A stretch of DNA of 64,000 nucleotides from a virus: the IMG/VR virus record IMGVR_UViG_3300031707_000003, positions 1 through 64,000 of that record. One strand, given 5' to 3'. The position numbers were made by a program, and so were the translations under genes. The notes under the pieces are model-generated. The model ran no database searches. It worked only from the letters and a program-made list of their open reading frames with translations, and was not told the DNA's origin. Positions 13,325-21,400 of the stretch are shown here, in pieces. Within the stretch, counting starts at the first letter, position 1; every line of letters begins with the position of its first letter.

Positions 13325-13834
13325 ATGCCCGCTATGATCGCCACTTCAATTTACTTGAAGCCTCTCATTCCGACAGCTCTCGCGGGGATGAGCTTCGATC
13401 GTGTCCTCCGTAGGCTACAGCGTGACCTTCTCAAGCGCCTCAAGGCCAAGCTTCAGCAGACGGTGTTCTCGGATCGGGCCAAGAAGGCTCTCGCGAGGTC
13501 GATGCGGATCGAAGTGCATCCTTCTAGCCTTCGTGTGACTACGAACCACCCGGCCTTTTTCCCTCTCGTCGACGGGCAGGCCAAGGGGCAGATGACGTGG
13601 CTCACGAAGGCCAAACGACCCATCCCCATCATCACGGATACGGGGAAGCTCATTTTCCGCAATGCTACCGCCAAGTCCATGGCGAACGGCTCGTGGATCC
13701 ACCCAGGACGTAAGCCCTCGGACTTCGTTTCTAAGGCGAAGTCTGAAGCGCGTAAGTTCTTGAAGGGCAAGCTCGTGGCCGAAGTCCGTAAGCAGATCCG
13801 CGCCGGACTTCAAAGCGCCGCGAGGGCCCGGTGA
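13325..13834 (+). CDS. Tail-completion/neck-like protein (HK97 gp10-like?), 169 aa
   Basis: The protein is small and basic. Residues 25-60 are a helix (FDRVLRRLQRDLLKRLKAKL). A beta segment follows (IEVHPSSLRVTTNHPAFFPL), then FRNATAKSMANGSWIHPGRK with a His-Pro-Gly turn, and a C-terminal helix (VSKAKSEARKFLKGKLVAEV). Helix, beta-sheet with W.HPG., then a long helix is the layout of many phage tail-completion and neck proteins such as those of the HK97 gp10 type. I infer that relation from architecture only. It starts 1 nt after the previous stop and its end overlaps the next gene by 4 nt (GTGA). Confidence 0.6.
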   Translation: MPAMIATSIYLKPLIPTALAGMSFDRVLRRLQRDLLKRLKAKLQQTVFSDRAKKALARSMRIEVHPSSLRVTTNHPAFFPLVDGQAKGQMTWLTKAKRPIPIITDTGKLIFRNATAKSMANGSWIHPGRKPSDFVSKAKSEARKFLKGKLVAEVRKQIRAGLQSAARAR

Positions 13835-14406
13835 GCGGAGACGTGAGGGTTCTCGGGCTCGTGGCCGGTACGCATGTCCTGGAAGACATCGGGATGGACG
13901 TGCCGTACGGGGTGACAGTTTCGATCTCTGCTGAGAAGGCGGCCCGGTCGAAGGATCTCCACCGGGCCATCAGCCAACGGTGCATCTTTGCGCTCCCTAG
14001 CCACCCCTCAGGTCCGGCGGTTTTCCAGCAAAACCAGCCTCAACAGGTCGGGGACGGCGTTCTGTTGGAGCGGATCCGAGCGCTGGAGGAAGAGAAGCGC
14101 CTGCTTCAGATGGCAATCCTCCAGTCGAATGAGGCTCAACAGCAGAAGTTCGACGCGATCCTCGCGGCTATCCAGGCTCAGGCGACGGTTCAACGGGTTG
14201 TCCACGTCAATGGCAACGGCGGCAACGTGACGCCTTCTCGCCATGAGGTGGCAGACGGGGAAGCCCCCACGTTCATCCCTTCGGAAATCCACCCGAAAGA
14301 CGCCGAATCCCGCATCGAGTCACAGAAGGACTCGGCCGGTGCCTCAGGTGTTTCGGACGCTGCGGAACGGCTGCGTAAAATGCGTCAGGGCAGCGGCTCC
14401 CAATAA
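13831..14406 (+). CDS. Virion-associated coiled-coil protein, 191 aa
   Basis: A GTG start overlaps the previous stop (GTGA). The N-terminal 55 residues form a compact domain (VRVLGLVAGTHVLEDIGMDV, then PYGVTVSISAEKAARSKDLH, RAISQRCIFAL) reminiscent of small domains at the start of phage neck or capsid-stabilising proteins. Residues 80-125 are a heptad-rich coiled coil (LLERIRALEEEKRLLQMAIL, QSNEAQQQKFDAILAAIQ). The tail is hydrophilic. A trimeric or dimeric virion adaptor is plausible. No homologue can be named with certainty. Confidence 0.6.
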   Translation: MSGDVRVLGLVAGTHVLEDIGMDVPYGVTVSISAEKAARSKDLHRAISQRCIFALPSHPSGPAVFQQNQPQQVGDGVLLERIRALEEEKRLLQMAILQSNEAQQQKFDAILAAIQAQATVQRVVHVNGNGGNVTPSRHEVADGEAPTFIPSEIHPKDAESRIESQKDSAGASGVSDAAERLRKMRQGSGSQ

Positions 14407-14449
14407 AGTTCTTGCGTGGCGCTCGTGTGAGAGAAGGAGAACGTCGAAC

Positions 14450-14746
14450 ATGCACCCCCGCCAAATCGAACTCTTGGGAGCAGCTCAGAGTCTCACCGAG
14501 AAGACCGCTGCGAAGAAGCAAACCGAGGAGAAGAAGCGGTCAGGTCCCGTGCTTCTGTGGAAATACACGGATCCCGACGGCAACAACTTCTACCTCGAAG
14601 CCAAGAAGACGACAGTGAAGTCACCCTTCAGCGGAAAGTCCTTCACTGCACGTCCCGAGCGACACACGCCCGCTCAGGTCGGCAAGGAAATGAAGGACGA
14701 GCAGAAAACGAAGACGGCAACCGAGCACGATCCCTGGAAGGCGTGA
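14450..14746 (+). CDS. Small Lys-rich protein, 98 aa
   Basis: ATG at 14450 is preceded by GAGAAGGAGAA, a good SD; the frame is open further upstream but that part overlaps the 191-aa gene in another frame. The product starts MHPRQIELLGAAQSLTEK, has a lysine/glutamate-rich helix (KKQTEEKKRSG), a short beta segment (VLLWKYTDPDGNNFYLEAKK) containing Trp-Lys-Tyr-Thr-Asp-Pro-Asp-Gly, and a basic, disordered tail. The WKY.DPDGN.FYLE segment looks like a small beta-hairpin binding motif, but no family was recognised. Confidence 0.6.
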   Translation: MHPRQIELLGAAQSLTEKTAAKKQTEEKKRSGPVLLWKYTDPDGNNFYLEAKKTTVKSPFSGKSFTARPERHTPAQVGKEMKDEQKTKTATEHDPWKA

Positions 14747-14753
14747 GTCCCCC

Positions 14754-15506
14754 ATGCCCAACGAGCGCAAATCGGAGGAGCTACAGCCCCTTCCAGTGAA
14801 GGACCCGTACTCGGGGCTCCACTCCGAATCAGTCTACGCCATGTGGCATGATCCCATGACGTACGACCACATGAAGATGGGTCCCCCGTACTTGCCCGAA
14901 CTTAAGGTTCGTATGGCGAGCACGGACCGGGATTCCGTTCGTGCGCTCGTCAAGCGAGAGGCGCAAACCTCGCCCGTTGATCAGATTCTCTCTCATCTGA
15001 TCGGGGAGTACCAAGGGCTCCCGATGGCCGAGCTGGGGGCCCTCCTCGCGTGCCTTCGGGCAGCGGCGATGGTCCACCAGACGCACCACTGGCAAACACG
15101 TGGGCTCACGTTTTACGGCGACCACCTCCTCTACATGCGGCTCTACGAGGAGTCGTCTTCGTTCGTCGATCAAGTCGCGGAGCGTGCCGTGGGCGCAGGC
15201 AGCCACCTTCTCGTTCACCCCGTCATCCAGACGGCGCAGATCCAGGCTCTCGTGAAGCACTTCTGCGGGGACATCCTCACGGATCCCAGCCCCGACGCTT
15301 ACGCCCTCGTGAGTCTCACGTGCGAGGCACGCCTCCTCACGGCACTCAACGGCGTGTACGGGATGTTGGAACAGAAGGGTCAGCTCTCGAACGGCACGGA
15401 CAACCTCCTTCAAGGGGTGGCCGACAAGCACGAGGAGTTCGTCTACCTGCTCAAGCAGCGCTGTCTCACGAAGGTCAGCTACGATCGCCGTTCATCGGCC
15501 AAATGA
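14754..15506 (+). CDS. Dps/ferritin-like protein
   Basis: Residues 75-240 match the Dps four-helix bundle. His112-Trp113, His124, Asp139 and Glu143 fall at exactly the +0, +12, +27 and +31 spacing of the E. coli Dps ferroxidase residues His51, His63, Asp78 and Glu82, and AERAV follows as in Dps. The Asp67 equivalent is Met128, so metal binding may be altered. Residues 1-70 are an extra N-terminal extension, and an insertion (about 155-180) lies between helices 2 and 3. Dps proteins oxidise and store iron and can coat DNA. Here the gene lies among neck genes and overlaps the next possible start (ATGA). A structural role for a ferritin-like bundle cannot be excluded. Confidence 0.75.
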   Translation: MPNERKSEELQPLPVKDPYSGLHSESVYAMWHDPMTYDHMKMGPPYLPELKVRMASTDRDSVRALVKREAQTSPVDQILSHLIGEYQGLPMAELGALLACLRAAAMVHQTHHWQTRGLTFYGDHLLYMRLYEESSSFVDQVAERAVGAGSHLLVHPVIQTAQIQALVKHFCGDILTDPSPDAYALVSLTCEARLLTALNGVYGMLEQKGQLSNGTDNLLQGVADKHEEFVYLLKQRCLTKVSYDRRSSAK

Positions 15507-15525
15507 AACCCAAATCAGATGTGGA

Positions 15526-15542
15526 GGGTCCCGTTGGGACCC
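15526..15542 (+). promoter_or_regulatory. Perfect hairpin before the actin-like gene
   Basis: GGGTCCC-GTT-GGGACCC: a 7-bp GC-rich stem with a 3-nt loop in the 56-bp gap after the Dps-like gene. The SD (GAGAGG, 15551-15556) is 8 nt downstream and free. No T-run, so probably a processing, stability or attenuation element rather than a strong terminator. Confidence 0.5.
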
Positions 15543-15562
15543 AAGATGAAGAGAGGATGAAA

Positions 15563-16585
15563 ATGGCCAAGTCAGATCGTGCTGCGTACAAGTCGGGGGT
15601 GGGTCTCGACATCGGGACTATGAATATTGTTTCGGCTCGCCAGATCGGCGACAAGATCGAAACGAACCGCATCCGGGATGCGTTTCTCGACCTCGACTCA
15701 GATGCCAAGAAGACGCTCCGTCTCTCGAAGGTGGACTACATCGAGAAGGACGGGAACCTGATTGTCATCGGGGACTCGGCCCTCAACATGGCGAACCTCT
15801 TCAAGCGAGAGGTGCGTCGGCCACTCTCACGAGGCGTGATCTCGGCGGGTGAAATCGACGCCCAGCAGATCCTCAGCTTGCTCGTCAAGCACGTTCTAGG
15901 GGACCCTGGCACCCCAGGTGAGCACTGCTTCTACAGCGTGCCGGCAGCTCCCATCGACGACGAGAACCAGGACATCATCTACCACACCGAGGTCTTCCGC
16001 AAGATCCTCACCGAACACAACTACGCGGCCCACCCTCAAAACGAGGCGATGGCGATCATCTACAGCCAGTGCGCTAAGGAGAACTTCTCCGGGCTCGCCG
16101 TGAGCTTTGGCTCCGGTATGTGCAACATCGCTCTCGCCTATCAGACGGTGAAGGGGATGGACTTCTCGGTGGCTCGTGGTGGTGATTGGATTGACTCCCA
16201 TGCGGCGAAGGCCACGGGGTCCACGGCATCTCGCATGTGCTCCCTCAAGGAGAAGGGTGTCGACCTCGCGAACACGGCGGGAGATCGCGATGCAGAAGCC
16301 ATCGCGCTCTACATCCGGGCTCTCATCAAGTACTGTCTGGAGAACATCGCCATTCAGTTCCGCAAGGTGCAGAGCACGCTCAACCTACCGGAGCCCATCC
16401 CCTTCGTTGTCTCCGGCGGCACGAGTCGCGCAGGCGGCTTCATGGCGGTCTTCGAGGAAGAGTTCGAGGCCGTGAAGAAGAAGGGGTTCCCGATTCAGAT
16501 CAGTGAAGTCCGAGCGGCCAAGGATCCCATGACCGCCGTAGCGGAGGGTCTCCTCGTGCTTGCAATGGAGGAGCACGCGGACTGA
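15563..16585 (+). CDS. Actin-like ATPase (ParM/MreB-type)
   Basis: The start at 15563 is chosen because GAGAGG lies 6 nt upstream and the preceding gap carries a hairpin; in-frame ATGs at 15503 and 15557 are alternatives. The 340-aa protein has the actin-fold nucleotide motifs in order: phosphate-1 GLDIGTMNIVSA (residues 14-25), connect-1 NEAMAIIY (160-167), phosphate-2 SFGSGMCNIA (181-190), GGDWID (206-211) and adenosine motif SGGTSRAGGF (284-293). A long helical stretch (DAEAIALYIRALIKYCLENI) lies between. ParM/MreB relatives polymerise with ATP to move DNA or organise the cell. Its place between neck genes is unusual, since phage actins are usually encoded with replication or partition genes. 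Confidence 0.85.
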   Translation: MAKSDRAAYKSGVGLDIGTMNIVSARQIGDKIETNRIRDAFLDLDSDAKKTLRLSKVDYIEKDGNLIVIGDSALNMANLFKREVRRPLSRGVISAGEIDAQQILSLLVKHVLGDPGTPGEHCFYSVPAAPIDDENQDIIYHTEVFRKILTEHNYAAHPQNEAMAIIYSQCAKENFSGLAVSFGSGMCNIALAYQTVKGMDFSVARGGDWIDSHAAKATGSTASRMCSLKEKGVDLANTAGDRDAEAIALYIRALIKYCLENIAIQFRKVQSTLNLPEPIPFVVSGGTSRAGGFMAVFEEEFEAVKKKGFPIQISEVRAAKDPMTAVAEGLLVLAMEEHAD

Positions 16586-16588
16586 AGC

Positions 16589-17785
16589 ATGTACTTCTAC
16601 CTCGCGCAAGCGCTCAAGCGGCGTCTAATTCTGGAGCTGAAGGATAGCTTCTCGAAGCACCCCATCTACGAGAAGATCGTCCCGTTCATCCAGAACAAGT
16701 ACGCCTTTACCGAGCGACCCCAATTCGGGATTGTCGTGAAGGGTTCGAGCGCCAACAAGGTGAGCTTGGCCGCCGACAACTTCCTAGGGACCATTGAAAG
16801 TCACGTCATGCTCGCCTTCGTGGGGGAGGCGGCCTACCCCATCGAATGGATCCGAGAAGACCTCGCTGCTGTTCAAGCGAACAACGACAAGATGCCGATC
16901 CCGTCAGGCATCTACTACCTCGAAGTCCTATCGGTTCCCACAACCGCTCAGGGTCAGGGGATGTTTGCGATCGATCCCCTCATCGAAGTCACGGACGAAG
17001 CCGTGCTTGTCTTCGCGACGGGCATCGAGCAGGAGGCTCAACTTCAACAGCGCCCGACGAAGGGGACTCTCCGACTTTGGGAGAACCGCCGGTTTCTGCT
17101 CACCGAGGGCACGCATTTCACGGTTGATTACCTCACCGGCGCCATCGAGCTACTTCAACGGTTCAGCCCCAACTCGATCCTCACGGCGGACTACTTCTAC
17201 CCGGCAGATTCGATCGGGCCGGTCCCCTTCGTCTGGAACACGGCGGACTTCAAGACTCTCCCCGGCATCGTGATGGCTTTCGGGAAGCGGGCACGGGTAG
17301 GGGACAAGATCGCCATCCGAGTCTACCCGGATAGGGTTGAGGCGGCGAACGCTATCGGTGGTCGCTTCGACTTGAGCTTCGAGTTCGACGTCATCGCCCA
17401 AGACTCGATCCAGATGGAAGAGATTGCCGATCTCATCATCATGTACTTGTGGGGTCAAAAGCGCCCGGTCCTTTCGAGCGAAGGTATCGAACTCACCGAC
17501 ATCTCGATGGGTGGTGAGTCCGAGGAGACCTACGACGAGACGGCGGACACCTACTACTACAATGCCTCGATGACGGCGCAGCTCCAGGCGGACTGGGAAA
17601 TTCACATCCCGCTGCCCCTGACGATCAGCCGAGTGGTCGCGAACACGAAGCAACAGGACCTCACGACGACCCCCACGTCTTTGGACACGGGTACGACCAT
17701 CATTGGGGACGTCAAGAGCAAGCTCTTTTTCGCTACGAATCCTGTTCTTGCAGGCCGTAACAGTGCCTTCGAACGAATCAGATAA
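16589..17785 (+). CDS. Virion protein, candidate tail/neck terminator, 398 aa
   Basis: Starts 3 nt after the actin-like gene. The N-terminus is a long helix (LAQALKRRLILELKDSFSKH) followed by IYEKIVPFIQNKYAF and QFGIVVKGSSANKVSLAADN, a distinctive conserved-looking stretch. The middle contains beta segments (GTLRLWENRRFLLTEGTHFT, then VDYLTGAIELLQRF) of the kind used in other large virion proteins in this window. The C-terminal third has IYYLE-like strands, an acidic TYDETADTYYYNASMTAQLQ strand and a closing beta region. Encoded directly upstream of the zinc ribbon and sheath genes, a neck or tail-terminator function is likely; the sequence itself does not name it. Confidence 0.6.
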   Translation: MYFYLAQALKRRLILELKDSFSKHPIYEKIVPFIQNKYAFTERPQFGIVVKGSSANKVSLAADNFLGTIESHVMLAFVGEAAYPIEWIREDLAAVQANNDKMPIPSGIYYLEVLSVPTTAQGQGMFAIDPLIEVTDEAVLVFATGIEQEAQLQQRPTKGTLRLWENRRFLLTEGTHFTVDYLTGAIELLQRFSPNSILTADYFYPADSIGPVPFVWNTADFKTLPGIVMAFGKRARVGDKIAIRVYPDRVEAANAIGGRFDLSFEFDVIAQDSIQMEEIADLIIMYLWGQKRPVLSSEGIELTDISMGGESEETYDETADTYYYNASMTAQLQADWEIHIPLPLTISRVVANTKQQDLTTTPTSLDTGTTIIGDVKSKLFFATNPVLAGRNSAFERIR

Positions 17786-17799
17786 AATGAGGGATCCCA

Positions 17800-18249
17800 A
17801 TGCCGCTGTACGCTTTTGAGTGCCAAGAGTGCCTCGTCCGCTTCGAGAGGACCCTCAAAATGGGGGATCACACGACCCATCCGTGCCCGTCTTGTAAGGA
17901 CGATGCGCCTCGGATCCTCGACCAACAGGGGTTCGGGTTCGGGTTCGCGGCCTCTGCTAGTGCCGCTCCGGCCAACACTGGCGTCCACGCGGATGACTAT
18001 CCGACGGCCGACAGGGCGGTCGGGAAGAGTGCCGAGTCGCGGTGGGAAGTCATCTCCGATCGTGAAAAAGTGAAGGGCGAGGCTAGAAAACAGGGGGAAA
18101 CCCACGCTCTCATCCGTCACACCGGGCCCGGTTTCATCGATTATGAGCCGATGTCGGATGTGGGGCGGAATGCTCGTCGGAAGCTCGCAAAGGCCGCTGT
18201 TGACGCCGCTAAGGTGGCTCGACAGGGAGAAGTGAAGCCGCCTCGATAA
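17800..18249 (+). CDS. FmdB-type zinc ribbon protein
   Basis: The 149-aa product starts MPLYAFECQEC, with Cys8/Cys11 and Cys29/Cys32 (CPSC) forming the single zinc ribbon typical of the FmdB regulatory family (MP.Y.F.C..C, about 25 residues, then CP.C). A Gly/Phe stretch (GFGFGF) links it to a hydrophilic region with a strongly basic C-terminal helix (GRNARRKLAKAAVDAAKVAR). In phages such ribbons often accompany neck or sheath genes, with unknown function. The SD is GAGGGATCCC, partly within an 8-bp palindrome. The gene lies 155 bp before the sheath gene. Confidence 0.75.
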   Translation: MPLYAFECQECLVRFERTLKMGDHTTHPCPSCKDDAPRILDQQGFGFGFAASASAAPANTGVHADDYPTADRAVGKSAESRWEVISDREKVKGEARKQGETHALIRHTGPGFIDYEPMSDVGRNARRKLAKAAVDAAKVARQGEVKPPR

Positions 18250-18404
18250 TGTTTCGTTCGTAAGGGCAGGTAGACGCCCAGGCTCTACTTGGCGCCATTA
18301 AGATCAGAATCGAATCACACCGTACGGTTTTCCTCTACTCGGCATGCCGAGTCAGATCCGAACGCAGATCGAATCAAGTCTAATTTCCCTGAGGAGATCC
18401 GCCA
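18250..18404 (+). promoter_or_regulatory. Sheath gene leader with palindrome and direct repeats
   Basis: This is one of the two longest non-coding gaps. It contains a perfect 16-bp palindrome ACTCGGCATGCCGAGT (18337-18352), able to form a hairpin with a CATG loop, and a 10-bp palindrome ACCGTACGGT (18319-18328). The 9-mer ATCGAATCA is repeated at 18309-18317 and 18368-18376, flanking the larger palindrome. A weak TAAGAT at 18298-18303 is the best -10-like hexamer, without a good -35. The SD GAGGAGATCC (18391-18400) is accessible in this arrangement. A dedicated late promoter or operator for the highly expressed sheath gene is a reasonable inference. Confidence 0.5.
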
Positions 18405-21400
18405 ATGGCGTTGGGTCCGTTCATTACCTACGTACCGCCCGGTGTTTACACACGGACGCTCACTGAAACGAACGCCTCGAACCTCGTGGCAGGGCTTCGA
18501 ATCCCCGTTCTCATTGGCGTAGGCCAGGAAGAGCTGGAGCAGGACGACCTGGAGTTGGTCCGTGGCAGTAGTTCTACTGTCGACCAGCAGATCGTCAGCG
18601 AAGATGTGTCGTTGGAGTGGGTGGTCAACGCGACCAACCCCAACAACCTCATCCTCGGCGCTCAAGACGGGACCCTCACTCAGTTGAGGGTGCGGAACTA
18701 CCCGATCGTCGACGGTCAGGGGTTCGGCCGCGTCACCAACGACACGCGCACGGTCACCGTGACGGTCAACGGGACGCCGGTTGCTCTCGGCGGGGTGCAG
18801 GGCCAGAAGGGCCTTGTTACGCTCCAGGTGCCGACGCAGCCCACCGACGTCGTTCGGATCACCTACTTCTTCCATCGCGGCGACACCGCGTTCACGGATG
18901 ATGTCTCGTCTCAGGTGGAGTCGCTCAACGCGTTCCTCATCACGCCAGGCGTCGAACCGTTCAACATCACGTCGGGCACGAACGATCAGTTCATCCTCAC
19001 GGTGAACTCGATCTCGGCGACGATCACTCTGCCTCCGGGAGCGCTCACGGCAGCGGCCCTCAAGTCGGTCATCGACTCGGCCGCCGTCCCGAACCTCTCG
19101 ACGTCGGTTTTCACCGACAATGCTGGGTTGAACCACATCCAGTTCACGACCCCGATCTCGCTCCTCGTCGGTTCGGGTTCGGCGAATGGACCCCTCGGCT
19201 TTTCGACCGGGGCCCACACGACCCGTAACCAGGCTTTTCGTGTCTTCCAGCGTCCGATCGTGGACGGTACGAGCGGCGGTATCACGACGACGGACCCCAC
19301 GAAGGTCGTCGCCAAGGTCAACGGCACGCAAGTCGTCGTCCAGGCTGTCGATGGTGCCAACGGCATCGTGACCCTGCCCTTCGCCCCCGCACCAGGTTCG
19401 ACGGTCACCCTCCAGTACTTCGCGAACACCTGGCAGGACACGTTCGACTACCTGCCGAACAGTCTCGTCACGACGGTCCTTCGGGCGGGTATCTCCCCCG
19501 GCCGCAACGACTACATCCAGGGTCAGGACTTCATCGTCTCGAACCCGACGCCCGATGTCAGCCTCATCAACTGGGGCACGGGTTTCGTGGTCGCGGCCTC
19601 GTCTACCTCTCCGGGTGCGACCCCGTTCGATGGATCAACGGGCTCTGGTGGGCAGATCACGTCGACCCTCGTGGACGACCAGTTCTACTTGAGTGCCTGT
19701 GTGCGTGTCACGGACACGACGACCATCCCGGCGACGGTCTCGAACACGGACTTCCTCCTTCCCGAAGTGCCGACGACCGGCAACGGGCGGAACACTCCGC
19801 TTGGCCTGCCGCTCTACCAGTCGGTCACCAACTCGCGGCAGGACCTCATCACGAACCGCCCGGACCTCATCGTGGTCCGTGTCGGTCGCACGCTCCGTGA
19901 TGCCCTCGGTCGCCCCGCAGTGGCCGTCACTTCGGTGGATGGCGTCAACCGCCGTATCACCCTGAAGAACCCCGTCCCGCCGGATTGGAACGCCTACGCG
20001 ACGTTCTACTACAACCGGATCGTCGACGACACGTTCATCTTCACGTGCACGGTCCCTGGGGCCGTGGGTGCGGGTCAGTACACGGTCTTCTCGTCCGTCC
20101 GCAACACGAATCTCTTCGAGGTTCAGTTCGGTGTCAAGACGGGCTTTGCTCAGATCGTCCAGTGGCCTCGCGGCGTGGAGCAGATCCCCGACGCCTTCCA
20201 CACGGGCAACGGCACGCCGGTCAGCGAGATCGTCACGATCACGTTTGGCACCTCGGCAGCGACGAACGCGTCGTTCACGAACCGGGGCGCCGAACCCTAC
20301 TCGTTCTTCTCACCGTTCTCGACCTCGTGGGTCACGAACGTCAACGGCGTCAACCAGACGACACTCCTTTCGCTGGCAGCCCAGGGCTATCTCGTTGGTG
20401 GACACGTGGCGGTCATCCAGACCGGCCCTGACACCGGCAAGATCACCGTTCCAGCCTCTCCGAACAACCAGCTCAACATCGCGATCGATGGGGTCACGAT
20501 CGCTACGATCGCTCTCCCGGTGGGTAACCAATTCCCGACGGCGATCGTTGCGGCTATCAATGCCGGCATCGACGCCAACGCGACGTTCATCGGAACGGCT
20601 CCCAACAACCTCGCTCGGTTCGCTCAGATCGGCGGCGCTACCGGCGACGTCTTCTTCATCATCAAGTCCTACTCGACTCCGGCGGCACTCCCCGCAGGCT
20701 TCGATGCGGCTGCGACGGTGCGAATCAACCAGGGTACCGTCGAGAGCACTCTCGGGCTCCCCACATTCGCTCAGGTGGCGGGCACGCCCGGCGCGATCAA
20801 CAAGCCGGCGACCCTCCTCGGTGGGCTTGCAGGTCCGTTCAATATCACGTCGGGTCTGAACGACCAGCTCAACGTCCGCCTGAACGGGACGGACTACCAG
20901 GTCATTCTCCCGGCCGGTGCGGCGGTCACGGCAGCAGCCGTGGTGGTGGCCATCAACCTCGTCCCAGGCCTTGCCGGCGTCGCCTCGGTGGGTACCCTCG
21001 CGAACGTCAACAAGGTCCGTCTCACTTCGACCACCAACGATGGCGGCTCCTCGCTGCTCATCCTCTTGGGGTCGGCGAACGCGGTTCTTGGGTATGTCCA
21101 GAACCAGCTCGCGTCCCAAACCAAGGTCACGGCTCAAGAAGTCGTCGATGAACTCATGGCTACGGCCGGTTTCATCACGGGCGCGGTTGCCTACGTTGAT
21201 CCGCTCAACGGCAACAACTACATCACGTTCGAGTCCTTGACGACGGGCGCGGCCACGTCGAACATCGGCTTCTCGAACTCGGCGAACTCGGCGTTCAACC
21301 CGACGACAGGCATCGGCCTCGCGGTGGGTGTTGACGGCGACGTTGGTGAGGATCCGCAGAACAACTACACGGTCACGTCGACCTCGCCTCAGGGTTCGGC

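Noticed and set aside
15050-15562. A much longer N-terminus for the actin-like protein, using starts inside the Dps-like gene.
   Set aside because: The extra residues are the out-of-frame shadow of the Dps-like gene, and the actin motif begins shortly after 15563, which has a good SD.
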